Positions 54,251 to 61,932 of a DNA stretch of 64,000 nucleotides are shown piece after piece (the first letter of the stretch is position 1; each line of letters opens with the position of its first letter). The notes under the pieces are model-generated. The model had not been told where the DNA came from and ran no database searches. It saw only the letters and a list, made by a program, of their open reading frames with translations. The position numbers and the translations under genes were made by a program. Source of the stretch: Georgenia satyanarayanai (GTDB lineage Bacteria > Actinomycetota > Actinomycetes > Actinomycetales > Actinomycetaceae); assembly GCF_900116375.1 (NCBI RefSeq), contig NZ_UETB01000002.1:186001-250000 (forward strand), read 5' to 3'.

Positions 54251-55806
54251 TGCTTGACCGCCATCCACTGGCGCAGCCGGTCGGCGACCGCGCTCGGGTC
54301 CTCGTCGGCCATGGCGACGACGCCCAGGCGGGCTGCCTCGGTGGCGTCGGGCTCGATGGCGCGCACCTCCGGGGCGGGCTCGAGGAAGCTGGTGTCCGGC
54401 TCGAGGGGCTCGGGCTCGGGCAGCTGGCTGACCTCGAGCTCGCCGAGGTCGATGTCCTCACGGTCCCGACCGCGTCGTGCGCGGCGCAGGACGGCGAGGA
54501 GGACGACGAGGAGGACGACGGCGATGATCCCGCCGCGGATGAGGGCGTCGCGCTGGGCCGCGGCAGCGGCAGCGGCCTCGGCGTCCGCCTGGGCGTCGAG
54601 CGCCTGCTGGGCGGCGTCGGCCGTCGAGGTGTCGAAGGCCATCTGCGCGACGGCCACCTGGTCACCACGCGCCACGTCGACGCCCGCCGCCACGGCGACG
54701 ATGTCCTCGAGCTCCTCGACGGTGATGCCGGCGGCGGCGACGGAGTCGACGACGACGGACACGGACTGGCGGGTGACACCACCGGGGTTGACGGTCGTCA
54801 GCTCGGTGACCTTGTTGACGGCGTTGTTCGTCGTCGCGTCCTCGCGGGTGTAGGTGCCGGCCTCCCCACCGTTGGGCACGGCGATGTTGTCCGGGCCGAG
54901 CACGCCGCCGACGGCCTGGCCGCCGCCCTCGTACTCCTCGGTGCTGCGGGACTCGCTCAGCGGCGGGGTGCCGTCCGCGGGAGTGAAGGTCTCGCTCGTG
55001 CGCTGGGTCTGGTCGCGGCCGAGCTCGGCGTTGACCGACACGACGGCGTTGCCGGCGCCGACCACCCGGTTGAGCATGGTCTGCACCTGTCCGGCGACGC
55101 GTTCCTCGTACTCGGTGGCGCCGTCGGGCCCGCCACCGCCCGGGGAGGCGGTGAGGACGGCGCCCTCGGCGTCGATGACCGACACGTTGAGCGGGTCCAT
55201 TCCCGCGACGGCGGAGGAGACGAGGTTGACGACCGCCTGCACGGAGCCGGAGTCGATCGTCTTGCCCGTCTCCGCCTGGACGAAGACGGAGGCGGTGGGC
55301 TCGGGGGCGGTCTCGGTGAAGACGCTCTCCTCGGGCAGGGCGAGGTGGACCGTCGCGGTGGACACGCCGTCGAGCGCGCGCACCGTCTTGGCGAGCTCGC
55401 CCTCGAGGGCGCGCTGGTAGCTGACCTGCTGCTGGAAGTCCGAGCTCGTCATGCCCATGTCGTCGAGGAGGCTGTAACCACCCTCCTCGGTGGGCAGCCC
55501 CTCGGCGGCGAGCGCGATGCGCTGGTCGTAGACCGACTCGGCGGGCACGAGGACCGTGGCGCCGCCGTCGGTGAGCTCGTAGGTGACGCCGGCGGCCGTG
55601 AGCTGGTCGACGACGGCGGAGGCGTCCTCGCCGGAGAGGCCGCTGAACAGCGGGCTCATCGTCGGCCGGTTGGCCCACGACGTGGCGACGACGATGCCCA
55701 GGACGAGGGCGGCGATCCCGATGAGGGCGAGCGTCTTCTGGGGGAGGCTGAACTCCCCCACCCGCTCCTTCAGGCGCGCGAACGCGCCGGTGACGGCGGC
55801 GGGCAT
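54247..55806 (-). CDS. fliF: Flagellar MS-ring protein FliF
   Basis: FliF forms the MS ring that houses the export gate. The 519-residue protein has TM1 (about residues 26-46), the YscJ-like domains (LPTEEGGYSLLDD, YQRALEGELAKTVRALDGVSTATVHLALPE), TM2 (about 430-450) and the cytoplasmic tail for FliG (DPSAVADRLRQWMA). Confidence 0.96.
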   Translation of the reverse strand: MPAAVTGAFARLKERVGEFSLPQKTLALIGIAALVLGIVVATSWANRPTMSPLFSGLSGEDASAVVDQLTAAGVTYELTDGGATVLVPAESVYDQRIALAAEGLPTEEGGYSLLDDMGMTSSDFQQQVSYQRALEGELAKTVRALDGVSTATVHLALPEESVFTETAPEPTASVFVQAETGKTIDSGSVQAVVNLVSSAVAGMDPLNVSVIDAEGAVLTASPGGGGPDGATEYEERVAGQVQTMLNRVVGAGNAVVSVNAELGRDQTQRTSETFTPADGTPPLSESRSTEEYEGGGQAVGGVLGPDNIAVPNGGEAGTYTREDATTNNAVNKVTELTTVNPGGVTRQSVSVVVDSVAAAGITVEELEDIVAVAAGVDVARGDQVAVAQMAFDTSTADAAQQALDAQADAEAAAAAAAQRDALIRGGIIAVVLLVVLLAVLRRARRGRDREDIDLGELEVSQLPEPEPLEPDTSFLEPAPEVRAIEPDATEAARLGVVAMADEDPSAVADRLRQWMAVKQ

Positions 55807-56117
55807 CAGGCCTGCATCCGCATGATCTCGTTGAACGCGTCGACAGCCTTGTTGCGCAGCGCGACGGTGAGCTCCAGGGCGACCGCGGCCTCGGTGGCGG
55901 CGATCGTGTAGTCGTGGACGTCCTCGAGGTCACCGGTGACGGCCTTGAGCGCGAGGTCGGAGGAGACCTCCTGCTTCTGGCTGACGCCGTCGATGGCCGA
56001 GGCGAGCGCAGAGCCGAAGGCGCTGCCGTCGCTCGCGGCCGGGTCGACGGCCTCGAGGCCGTCGAGGTAGCCGGTGGGCGCGACGCTGGTGAGGGCTTCG
56101 ATCGCGGGGACGGACAT
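55806..56117 (-). CDS. fliE: Flagellar hook-basal body protein FliE
   Basis: FliE joins the MS ring to the rod. The 103-residue protein has KQEVSSDLALKAVTGDLEDVHDYTIAATEAAVALELTVALRNKAVDAFNEIMRMQ, the complete FliE core. It overlaps its neighbours by one base each (TGATG). Confidence 0.95.
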   Translation of the reverse strand: MSVPAIEALTSVAPTGYLDGLEAVDPAASDGSAFGSALASAIDGVSQKQEVSSDLALKAVTGDLEDVHDYTIAATEAAVALELTVALRNKAVDAFNEIMRMQA

Positions 56118-56515
56118 CAGTTTTTCCCGATCTGAAGTGCGGACTGGTAGCTCTCCCGGGCTCGGTCCACGACCGCCGCGCTGGCCTGGTAGCCGCGCTG
56201 GGCCATGATGAGCTGGGTCATCTGGCTGGACATGTCGACGTCGGGGTAGCGCACGTACCCCTCCTCGTCGGCGAGGGGGTGGTCGGGCTCGTGGACCATG
56301 CGGCCCTCGGCGTTGCCGAGCTCGATGCCGGCCACCTGCGCGCCGGCGGGCTCGCCGTAGCTCATCGCGGTGGCGACGACGTAGCGGGCCTGGAAGGCGG
56401 CGCCGTCGGTCGGGCTGGCGTTGTTGGCGTTGGCGAGGTTGTCGCTGACGGCGTCCAGCCACTTGCGGTGGACGGTCATGCCGGTCGAGGCGATGCCGAT
56501 GGCGTCGAAGGTCAT
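56117..56515 (-). CDS. flgC: Flagellar rod protein FlgC
   Basis: FlgC is a proximal rod protein. The 132-residue length fits; IASTGMTVHRKWLDAVSDNLANANN and YPDVDMSSQMTQLIMAQRGYQASAAVVDRARESYQSAL are the paired terminal helices. Confidence 0.96.
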   Translation of the reverse strand: MTFDAIGIASTGMTVHRKWLDAVSDNLANANNASPTDGAAFQARYVVATAMSYGEPAGAQVAGIELGNAEGRMVHEPDHPLADEEGYVRYPDVDMSSQMTQLIMAQRGYQASAAVVDRARESYQSALQIGKN

Positions 56516-56859
56516 CAGGCGCTCCTGAGTGCGGTACGGATGGCGGTGAACCCGCCGTCGATGGAGCGGGTCGCCACCTGGTAGCGCAGGTTCGCGTCGA
56601 TGTTCGCCAGCGTCTCGGTGTCGAGGTTGACGTTGTTGCCGTTCTCGCGCGTCGGCTCGAGGGAGCGGTCGACGCTCGCCTCGACGCCGGCGTCGCGGCC
56701 GGTACGGACCGCGTTGGCGAGGGCGTCCTCGAACTGCACCCGCCCGGCGAGGAAGCCGGGGGTGTTGACGTTGGCGATGTTGTCGGCGATGACTCGCTGG
56801 CGCAGCGAGAGCGCGTCGAGGGCGCTCTTCATCGCCACGGAGGTCACTGAATCGAACAC
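56515..56859 (-). CDS. flgB: Flagellar rod protein FlgB
   Basis: FlgB is a proximal rod protein. It has 114 residues with LRQRVIADNIANVNTPGFLAGRVQFEDAL and the C-terminal NIDANLRYQVATRSIDGGF. GTG 56859 is preceded by AAGGGG. It heads the largest flagellar operon, about 75 bases from the sigma-28-type promoter start point. Confidence 0.95.
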   Translation of the reverse strand: MFDSVTSVAMKSALDALSLRQRVIADNIANVNTPGFLAGRVQFEDALANAVRTGRDAGVEASVDRSLEPTRENGNNVNLDTETLANIDANLRYQVATRSIDGGFTAIRTALRSA

Positions 56860-56895
56860 GTGGGTCTAACCCCTTAGTGAAACTGCGGTACGTGC

Positions 56896-56910
56896 GGCCG
56901 ATCCGTGGCC
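56896..56910 (-). promoter_or_regulatory. Second GGA-loop hairpin in flgB leader
   Basis: GGCC-ACGGATC-GGCC, a 4-pair stem with a loop holding ACGGAT, lies 4 bases after the first flgB hairpin. Two sites suit a CsrA dimer. Confidence 0.5.
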
Positions 56911-56914
56911 TGGT

Positions 56915-56935
56915 GGCGAGCTATCCGTGCTCACC
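56915..56935 (-). promoter_or_regulatory. First GGA-loop hairpin in flgB leader
   Basis: GGTGAGC-ACGGATA-GCTCGCC forms seven pairs with one G-U. The loop ACGGATA has the GGA core. It starts 6 bases after the -10, at the predicted mRNA 5' end. Confidence 0.6.
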
Positions 56936-56941
56936 CATCCC

Positions 56942-56969
56942 TGATCGGCAGCCGTCGGGGACGTGTGAG
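56942..56969 (-). promoter_or_regulatory. Sigma-28-type promoter of the flgB operon
   Basis: CTCA (56966-56969), 16 bases, GCCGATCA (56942-56949) on the minus strand, about 83 bases before the flgB start. Confidence 0.82.
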
Positions 56970-57118
56970 GGATTGATGGGGAGTTCTCCCCATTGAGCGC
57001 GACCGGACTCTCTGGCTGACTGGGCACGCCCCCGGACGCCGACGGCCGGTGCCTCCCGCTGCCCCCGGGACACCGGCGGTCGGCGCTCCTGTCGTGCCCG
57101 CCCGCGGGCATGCCAGAA

Positions 57119-57166
57119 CACCGTGTGTCTTTCGGGTCCTATGAGAACCCGAAAAGACACACGGTG
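57119..57166 (-). terminator. Strong hairpin ending the fliD-fliS unit
   Basis: CACCGTGTGTCTTTCGGGT pairs with its complement (one extra A) around CCTATGAGA, 16 bases past the last stop. The next promoter, of flgB, starts 150 bases further on. Confidence 0.88.
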
Positions 57167-57181
57167 CTTGTCGGACGCTGG

Positions 57182-57508
57182 TCAGCCGGCGGCGTCGAGG
57201 TAGACCGGGCGGCGGGGCCCGCCGGCCCTGAGCACCTCGGTGAGCCGCGCCTGGCGTCGGCTGAGGACGAGCGCCTCGCTCAGCCGCTGGGCAACCTCCG
57301 CCTGACGCTCGAGGAGCAGCTCGGCACGCGCGCGCAGCGGCTCGGGCAGCGGCCCGAGGTCGGACGGCGGGGTCCAGGGCGAGGCGGGCCGGGCGACGTG
57401 GTCCCCCGCGAGCATCGCCTCGGTCTCGGCGACGTCGAGCTCGAGCTCGGTGAGCGCGGCCTCCCAGCGGGCACGGAAGGCGTCCGGCGCCACGGCGGTG
57501 ACGTCCAT
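57182..57508 (-). CDS. FliT-like flagellar protein
   Basis: The 108-residue helical protein (RARWEAALTELELDVAETEAMLAGD, RAELLLERQAEVAQRLSEALVLSRRQARL) follows fliS by a one-base overlap. This is where FliT-type chaperones for FliD lie. Sequence alone does not prove it, so this is a position-based call. Confidence 0.5.
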   Translation of the reverse strand: MDVTAVAPDAFRARWEAALTELELDVAETEAMLAGDHVARPASPWTPPSDLGPLPEPLRARAELLLERQAEVAQRLSEALVLSRRQARLTEVLRAGGPRRPVYLDAAG

Positions 57509-57912
57509 CAGCCGACGGCGACGGCGGCGGCGGTGGCGGTACCGGGCATGGCAGCAGCCTGGTGCCAGGCGTCGCGGAGAGGGACGATGAGCGCGCGGCA
57601 GGCGGTGACCTTGGCGGCGTCGTGCGCGACGTTGGCGGTGACGAGCTCCGCGTAGAGGTAGTTGTAGATCTCCAGGAGCTGCGGACCTCCGTCCCAGGCG
57701 TCGACGTCCAGGCTGCAGCGCAGCTCGTGGATGATCTGCTGGGCGTGCCCGAGCTGCTCGTTGACTGCGGCGCGATCGCCGGACTCGAGGGCGACGACAG
57801 CTCGGTCGAGGTCGAGGAGCAGCCGGTCGTAGAGCATCGTGAGAAGCTGCGCCGGGGACGCGGTGGACAGCGACTCTCGGCGGAACTTGGCGAGCAGGGC
57901 AGCCTGGTTCAT
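57508..57912 (-). CDS. fliS: Flagellin export chaperone FliS
   Basis: FliS binds flagellin before export and, in Bacillus, frees FliW to act on CsrA. The 134-residue protein has STASPAQLLTMLYDRLLLDLDRAVVAL and LRCSLDVDAWDGGPQLLEIYNYLYAELVTANVA. It lies 9 bases from fliD. Confidence 0.94.
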   Translation of the reverse strand: MNQAALLAKFRRESLSTASPAQLLTMLYDRLLLDLDRAVVALESGDRAAVNEQLGHAQQIIHELRCSLDVDAWDGGPQLLEIYNYLYAELVTANVAHDAAKVTACRALIVPLRDAWHQAAAMPGTATAAAVAVG

Positions 57913-57921
57913 CGATGTCTC

Positions 57922-59268
57922 CTACTGCTTGCTGGCGTTGAGGCCGGCGATCTGGTTGGTCAGCCAGCTCTGCGTGGAGTTGAGCTGCGAGAGCCGGACC
58001 TCCATCGAGCTGAACTGCGCGACGAGCTGCGCGCGCCGGGCGCTGAGCCGCTCGTCCCACTTGGCGATCTGGGTCCCCAGGTCCCGGACGACTGACTCCT
58101 GGGAGGTGATCTTCCCGGTGAGGGAGCCCTCGGTCTTGTCGGACGCGCGTTCCGCCACCTCGCCCACCCGCGTCGCGAGGGCCTGGATCGTCTCCATCGT
58201 CGCCTTGGGGTCCTCCGCCATCGCCTTGTCGAAGGTCACCTTGTCGAGAGTGACCGCGCCGTAGCGGTCCATGGTGATGCCGACCGCGGCCGGGGACCGC
58301 CCGTTCACCGGGTTGGTCATCGCCGCCTGGATGTCGTTGGTGAGGAAGCGGATGGCGGAGTCACCGGAGAACAGGCCGCCGGTGACGACGGTGTTGCCGG
58401 AGCTGTCGGTCTCCGTCGTCGTGCGCGTGCGGGAGGCGATCTCGGACAGCACGACGGACACGTTGGCGACGAGCTCGTCGGCGAGCTTGCGCTGGGCGTC
58501 GGCGTCGGTCGTGACGGTGATCGTCACGGGGTCCGAGGACACCGTGCTGACGGTGAGGTCGACGCCCTCGAGGACGTCGGTGAAGGTGTTGGTCGCGCTG
58601 CTCAGCTCATAGCTGCCGGACGAGCCCGGCCACATCGCGATCGTGGCGTCCTTGGCCGTGGCGATGGCGTTGTCGGCCGAGGCGAGGGCCGGTACGGACG
58701 TGTCGGTGCCGGCGTGCACGGTGAAGCTGTTGGCCTCACCGGTCTTCCCGGTGAGCTGCAGGCTGTAGGTGGGGCTGGAGTCGGTCCCGCCGGTACGGAC
58801 CCGCGTCGCAGTGATGCCGGTCTTGTCGGCCAGCGCGTTGATCGCGGCGGCGACGTCTTCCGGGTTCGGCGAGGACGGCGTGATGTCGTAGGTCTGTCCA
58901 CCGGTGCCGAGCGTGAAGACCGCCTGGAGCTTCGTGGGGTCGAGGAGCGAGACCTGGCCGGAGGCGAGCTGGGTGACCTCGAGTGCGACGGTGCCGGCCC
59001 TGGCGGACTCGGAGCCGGCGACGGTGACGGTGTCGGACGACGACGAGGCCTTGGTGACCGCCCAGGACGCGGGATCCGCGACCTTGGTGGCTGCCGTGGC
59101 GAGGGAGGCCACCCTGCTGTTGAGCCCCTGGAGGGCCTGGACCAGCGTGGAGGCGACCGTCGACTTGTTCTTGAGCAGGACCTGCTGGTTCGCCTGGATC
59201 TTGACCAGACCGTCGATGATGGCGGTCGTGTCCAGACCGCTGGCCATGCCGTCGATGCCGATCGTCAT
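57922..59268 (-). CDS. fliD: Flagellar filament cap FliD
   Basis: FliD caps the filament for flagellin folding. The 448-residue protein begins IGIDGMASGLDTTAIIDGLVKIQ, with repeated beta domains and the C-terminal coiled coil (RLSQLNSTQSWLTNQIAGLN). No own promoter was found, so read-through from fliC is likely. Confidence 0.95.
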   Translation of the reverse strand: MTIGIDGMASGLDTTAIIDGLVKIQANQQVLLKNKSTVASTLVQALQGLNSRVASLATAATKVADPASWAVTKASSSSDTVTVAGSESARAGTVALEVTQLASGQVSLLDPTKLQAVFTLGTGGQTYDITPSSPNPEDVAAAINALADKTGITATRVRTGGTDSSPTYSLQLTGKTGEANSFTVHAGTDTSVPALASADNAIATAKDATIAMWPGSSGSYELSSATNTFTDVLEGVDLTVSTVSSDPVTITVTTDADAQRKLADELVANVSVVLSEIASRTRTTTETDSSGNTVVTGGLFSGDSAIRFLTNDIQAAMTNPVNGRSPAAVGITMDRYGAVTLDKVTFDKAMAEDPKATMETIQALATRVGEVAERASDKTEGSLTGKITSQESVVRDLGTQIAKWDERLSARRAQLVAQFSSMEVRLSQLNSTQSWLTNQIAGLNASKQ

Positions 59269-59304
59269 CCGGCGACCTCCCGTGCGTGTGTGGTGGGCAT
59301 GCGG

Positions 59305-59338
59305 CCGGCGGCCCGCCCAGGAGTGAGCGGGCCGCCGG
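59305..59338 (-). terminator. Hairpin between fliC and fliD
   Basis: CCGGCGGCCCGC pairs perfectly with GCGGGCCGCCGG around a 10-base loop, 39 bases past the fliC stop. It may partly stop transcription so that flagellin exceeds cap protein. Confidence 0.75.
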
Positions 59339-59376
59339 TCAGTCGTGCAGTGCTACCGGGCCAGGCCCGGCGGCGG

Positions 59377-60195
59377 TCAGCGCAGCAGCGAGAGGATCGA
59401 CTGCGGCATCTGGTTGGCCTGAGCCAGCATGGAGGTGCCGGCCTGCTGGAGGATGTTCGCGCTGGTGTAGCTGACCATCTCGTTGGCCATGTCGGTGTCG
59501 CGGATACGGGACTCCGACGCGGTGAGGTTCTCGACCGAGACCTGCAGGTTGTTGATGGTGTGGTCGAGGCGGTTCTGCTTCGCACCGAGCTCGGCACGGA
59601 CCTTGGAGACCGTGTCGATGGCGGTGTCGAGCGTCGTGATGGCGGTGCTGGCGTTCGTCACGACGTCGAGGGCGTCCACGCCGAGGCCCGTGGAGCTCAT
59701 CGCGGTGGCGATGTTCACGGTGATGACCTCGCCGGCGTTGGCGCCGACCTGGAACGTCTGGTCGGTGTAGGTGCCGTCGAGCAGGGCGCGACCGTTGAAC
59801 TGGGTCTGCGAGGCGATGTCGTCCAGACCAGCGGCGAGCTCGTCGACCTCCGCCTGGATGTTGGTCTTGGCGGTGTCACTGAGCGCACCGGTGTTGGACG
59901 CCTGGACGGACAGGTCACGCATCCGCTGGAGGATGGCGTGCGTCTCGGTGAGCGCACCCTCAGCGGTCTGGACGACGGAGATGCCGTCCTGAGCGTTGCG
60001 GACGGCGACGTTGAGGCCACCGATCTGGGAGCGCAGGCCCTCCGAGATCGCCAGGCCCGCGGCGTCGTCGGCCGCGCGGTTGATGCGGAAGCCGCTGCTC
60101 AGCTTCTCGAGGGAGGAGCTGAGGTCGTTCTGCGTGTTCGCCAGGTTGCGGTACGAGTTCATCGCGGCGACGTTGTTCTGCACGGAGAGTGCCAT
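59377..60195 (-). CDS. fliC: Flagellin FliC
   Basis: FliC is the filament subunit. The 272-residue protein has only the D0/D1 helices: MALSVQNNVAAMNSYRNLANTQNDLSSSLEKLSSGFRINRAADDAAGLAISE and the C-terminal NEMVSYTSANILQQAGTSMLAQANQMPQSILSLLR, with a short middle. ATG 60195 follows AAGAGGAACAACC. It has a sigma-28-type promoter and a GGA hairpin leader. Confidence 0.97.
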   Translation of the reverse strand: MALSVQNNVAAMNSYRNLANTQNDLSSSLEKLSSGFRINRAADDAAGLAISEGLRSQIGGLNVAVRNAQDGISVVQTAEGALTETHAILQRMRDLSVQASNTGALSDTAKTNIQAEVDELAAGLDDIASQTQFNGRALLDGTYTDQTFQVGANAGEVITVNIATAMSSTGLGVDALDVVTNASTAITTLDTAIDTVSKVRAELGAKQNRLDHTINNLQVSVENLTASESRIRDTDMANEMVSYTSANILQQAGTSMLAQANQMPQSILSLLR

Positions 60196-60229
60196 GGTTG
60201 TTCCTCTTCTTCCTGAAGTGTGGTGTCTC

Positions 60230-60251
60230 GATCGCCCTTCCATGGGCGATC
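60230..60251 (-). promoter_or_regulatory. GGA-loop hairpin at 5' end of flagellin mRNA
   Basis: GATCGCCC and GGGCGATC form eight perfect pairs around ATGGAA, with GGA in the loop, 8 bases after the -10. Two more GGA triplets lie just before the start, one of them in the ribosome site (AGAGGAAC). This mirrors the two CsrA sites of Bacillus hag. Confidence 0.68.
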
Positions 60252-60259
60252 ACACGTAC

Positions 60260-60287
60260 TCATCGGACGCCCCTCAGCGGTGATGAG
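60260..60287 (-). promoter_or_regulatory. Sigma-28-type promoter of fliC
   Basis: CTCA (60284-60287), 16 bases, TCCGATGA (60260-60267) on the minus strand. Confidence 0.82.
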
Positions 60288-60308
60288 AAGTTTCGAGCGG
60301 GGAGTTTC

Positions 60309-61859
60309 TCAGGCGTGGGAGACGAGCCCGGGAGCGAGCACGTCGAGCTGGACCGCGAGCTCGGCCTCGTCCTCCGGTGCGACCGCGCCAAGGGCGGCCT
60401 CCAGCGCCGGGAGCGCGCGCGCGTCGTCATACGCGAAGAGCGCCAGCGCGGCCGCCCGTGCCCGCTGAAGCGCCGGCACGTCCGCGTCCGTCGCTGTGGC
60501 GGCGAGCGGGCAGTACTCCGCCATGCCGGCACTGCGCAGGCGGGCGGACCATGTCGCCGCCTCCTCGAGGCCGGCGAGGTCGTGCGGGAAGCTCAACCGG
60601 CTCCCGCACAGGAGGGTGGCCAGGTCGGTGGGGCGCACCTGCGCCATCGCGTCGAGCACGGCACGCCCCTCCGCGCCGGTGTCCTGGGTGCACACGACGG
60701 CCAGCACCTGCCACACGTCGTCCGGCAGCGCACCGGCGAAGGCGCGCACGCCCTCCTCGCCCAGCCAGGTCACGAGCTCCCGCGGTCCACCGGGCAGCAC
60801 TCCCGCCCGTGCGGCACGTTCCGCCGCACTCAGCGCCTCAGCGCGGCGTCCTAGCTTCCACAGCGCCCACACCTCGTACTGGGCGTAGTCGACCCGCCGC
60901 ACGCGCCGACCGAGGGCGTCGACCATCGTGGTCGGGATGCAGTCCAGGGCATCGAGGGTGCGCTCCGCGGAGCCCTCGGTCACGGCGAGCTGCATGAGGA
61001 CGATGTCGGCCCAGACCCGGTTGCCCGTGACCGCCACGAGGCGGTCGACCCAGGTCCGCGCGAGCTCGGGCTTGCCGCACTTGCGTGCCGCCGCCAGGGC
61101 CATGGCTCCCGCGAGGAGCTCCATGGCGATGTCGGCGAGCGCTCCGCCCTCGTGGATCTCCTCAGCAAGCTCAAGTGCCTCGTCCGCTCTCCCCACGGCG
61201 CTCAGCGAGCGTGCCAGGTTGGCCTGCTTGATGGCGTACTCGGCGGGGCGCTCGTCACGGCTCGGTCTGGCGTCCGCGAGCTCCTGCTGCGCGAGCTCGA
61301 GGTTGCGGTAGGCGCGCTCGGCCATCGCCTCTGGCCCCTCCGCGTAGCCGGCGTGCCGGATGGACGCTCCGGCCAGCGGGCGGATCACCATCGGACGGCC
61401 GGGACGATTGACGACCTGCTCGTGGAGGGCGCCGGCATAGGTCCCGTCGGCACGTCGGAACAGCCGGATCGAGGCAACCGGGGAGTCCGCGGCGCCGGGC
61501 GCGAGGACCCGCGCCGCAATCGTCACGGTGAGGAAGTTGGCCTGCGCCTCACGAAGGGCCCGGCGGACGGAGCGGGCGCTCGCCTCGAAGGTCTCGTCGG
61601 CGTCGATGATGAGCACCCAGTCGCTCGTCGCGTGCTCGAGCGCCCGGTTGCGTGCCTCGCCGAAGTTGTCGTTCCAGTACCCCTCGACCACCGCGTCGGT
61701 GAACTGCCGGGCTATCTCGACGGTCCGGTCGGTCGAGCCGGTGTCGTAGACGACGATCTCGTCCGCCCACCGCACCGACGCGAGGCAGCGCGCGAGATAG
61801 TCCTCCTCGTCCTTGACGATGAGGACGGCAGAGATGGTCGGGTCAGGCTGTCGCGCCAC
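60309..61859 (-). CDS. Family 2 glycosyltransferase with TPR-like region, possible flagellin glycosylation
   Basis: The 516-residue protein has a GT-A domain (ISAVLIVKDEEDYLARCLASVRWADEIVVYDTGSTDRT, Asp-x-Asp at 86-88) followed by a helical repeat region (about 200-500) like TPRs. It lies between fliC and fliA and has its own sigma-28-type promoter, so it is co-expressed with flagellin. Flagellin O-glycosylation is a reasonable guess; acceptor and sugar are unknown. GTG 61859 is the start. Confidence 0.82.
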   Translation of the reverse strand: MARQPDPTISAVLIVKDEEDYLARCLASVRWADEIVVYDTGSTDRTVEIARQFTDAVVEGYWNDNFGEARNRALEHATSDWVLIIDADETFEASARSVRRALREAQANFLTVTIAARVLAPGAADSPVASIRLFRRADGTYAGALHEQVVNRPGRPMVIRPLAGASIRHAGYAEGPEAMAERAYRNLELAQQELADARPSRDERPAEYAIKQANLARSLSAVGRADEALELAEEIHEGGALADIAMELLAGAMALAAARKCGKPELARTWVDRLVAVTGNRVWADIVLMQLAVTEGSAERTLDALDCIPTTMVDALGRRVRRVDYAQYEVWALWKLGRRAEALSAAERAARAGVLPGGPRELVTWLGEEGVRAFAGALPDDVWQVLAVVCTQDTGAEGRAVLDAMAQVRPTDLATLLCGSRLSFPHDLAGLEEAATWSARLRSAGMAEYCPLAATATDADVPALQRARAAALALFAYDDARALPALEAALGAVAPEDEAELAVQLDVLAPGLVSHA

Positions 61860-61898
61860 GCGGGTCTCCTCGACGGTTGGAGGGAGGTCTCCTCCGTC

Positions 61899-61926
61899 TC
61901 ATCGACCAGCGTGGCGCGATCCTGAG
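61899..61926 (-). promoter_or_regulatory. Sigma-28-type promoter of the glycosyltransferase
   Basis: CTCA (61923-61926), 16 bases, GTCGATGA (61899-61906) on the minus strand: one change from GCCGAT. It starts just past the fliA stop. Its leader can form GACGG...CCGTC but no clean GGA hairpin. Confidence 0.65.
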
Positions 61927-61932
61927 CCGATC

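Noticed and set aside
59269-59376. Sigma-28-type promoter for fliD
   Set aside because: CTCA occurs, but the box 16 bases on is CGGCCGCA; wrong spacing and letters.
61859-61898. GGA hairpin in the glycosyltransferase leader
   Set aside because: GGAGG pairs with CCTCC with a 3-base AGA loop, burying GGA in the stem; the alternative GACGG/CCGTC stem has a 17-base loop.
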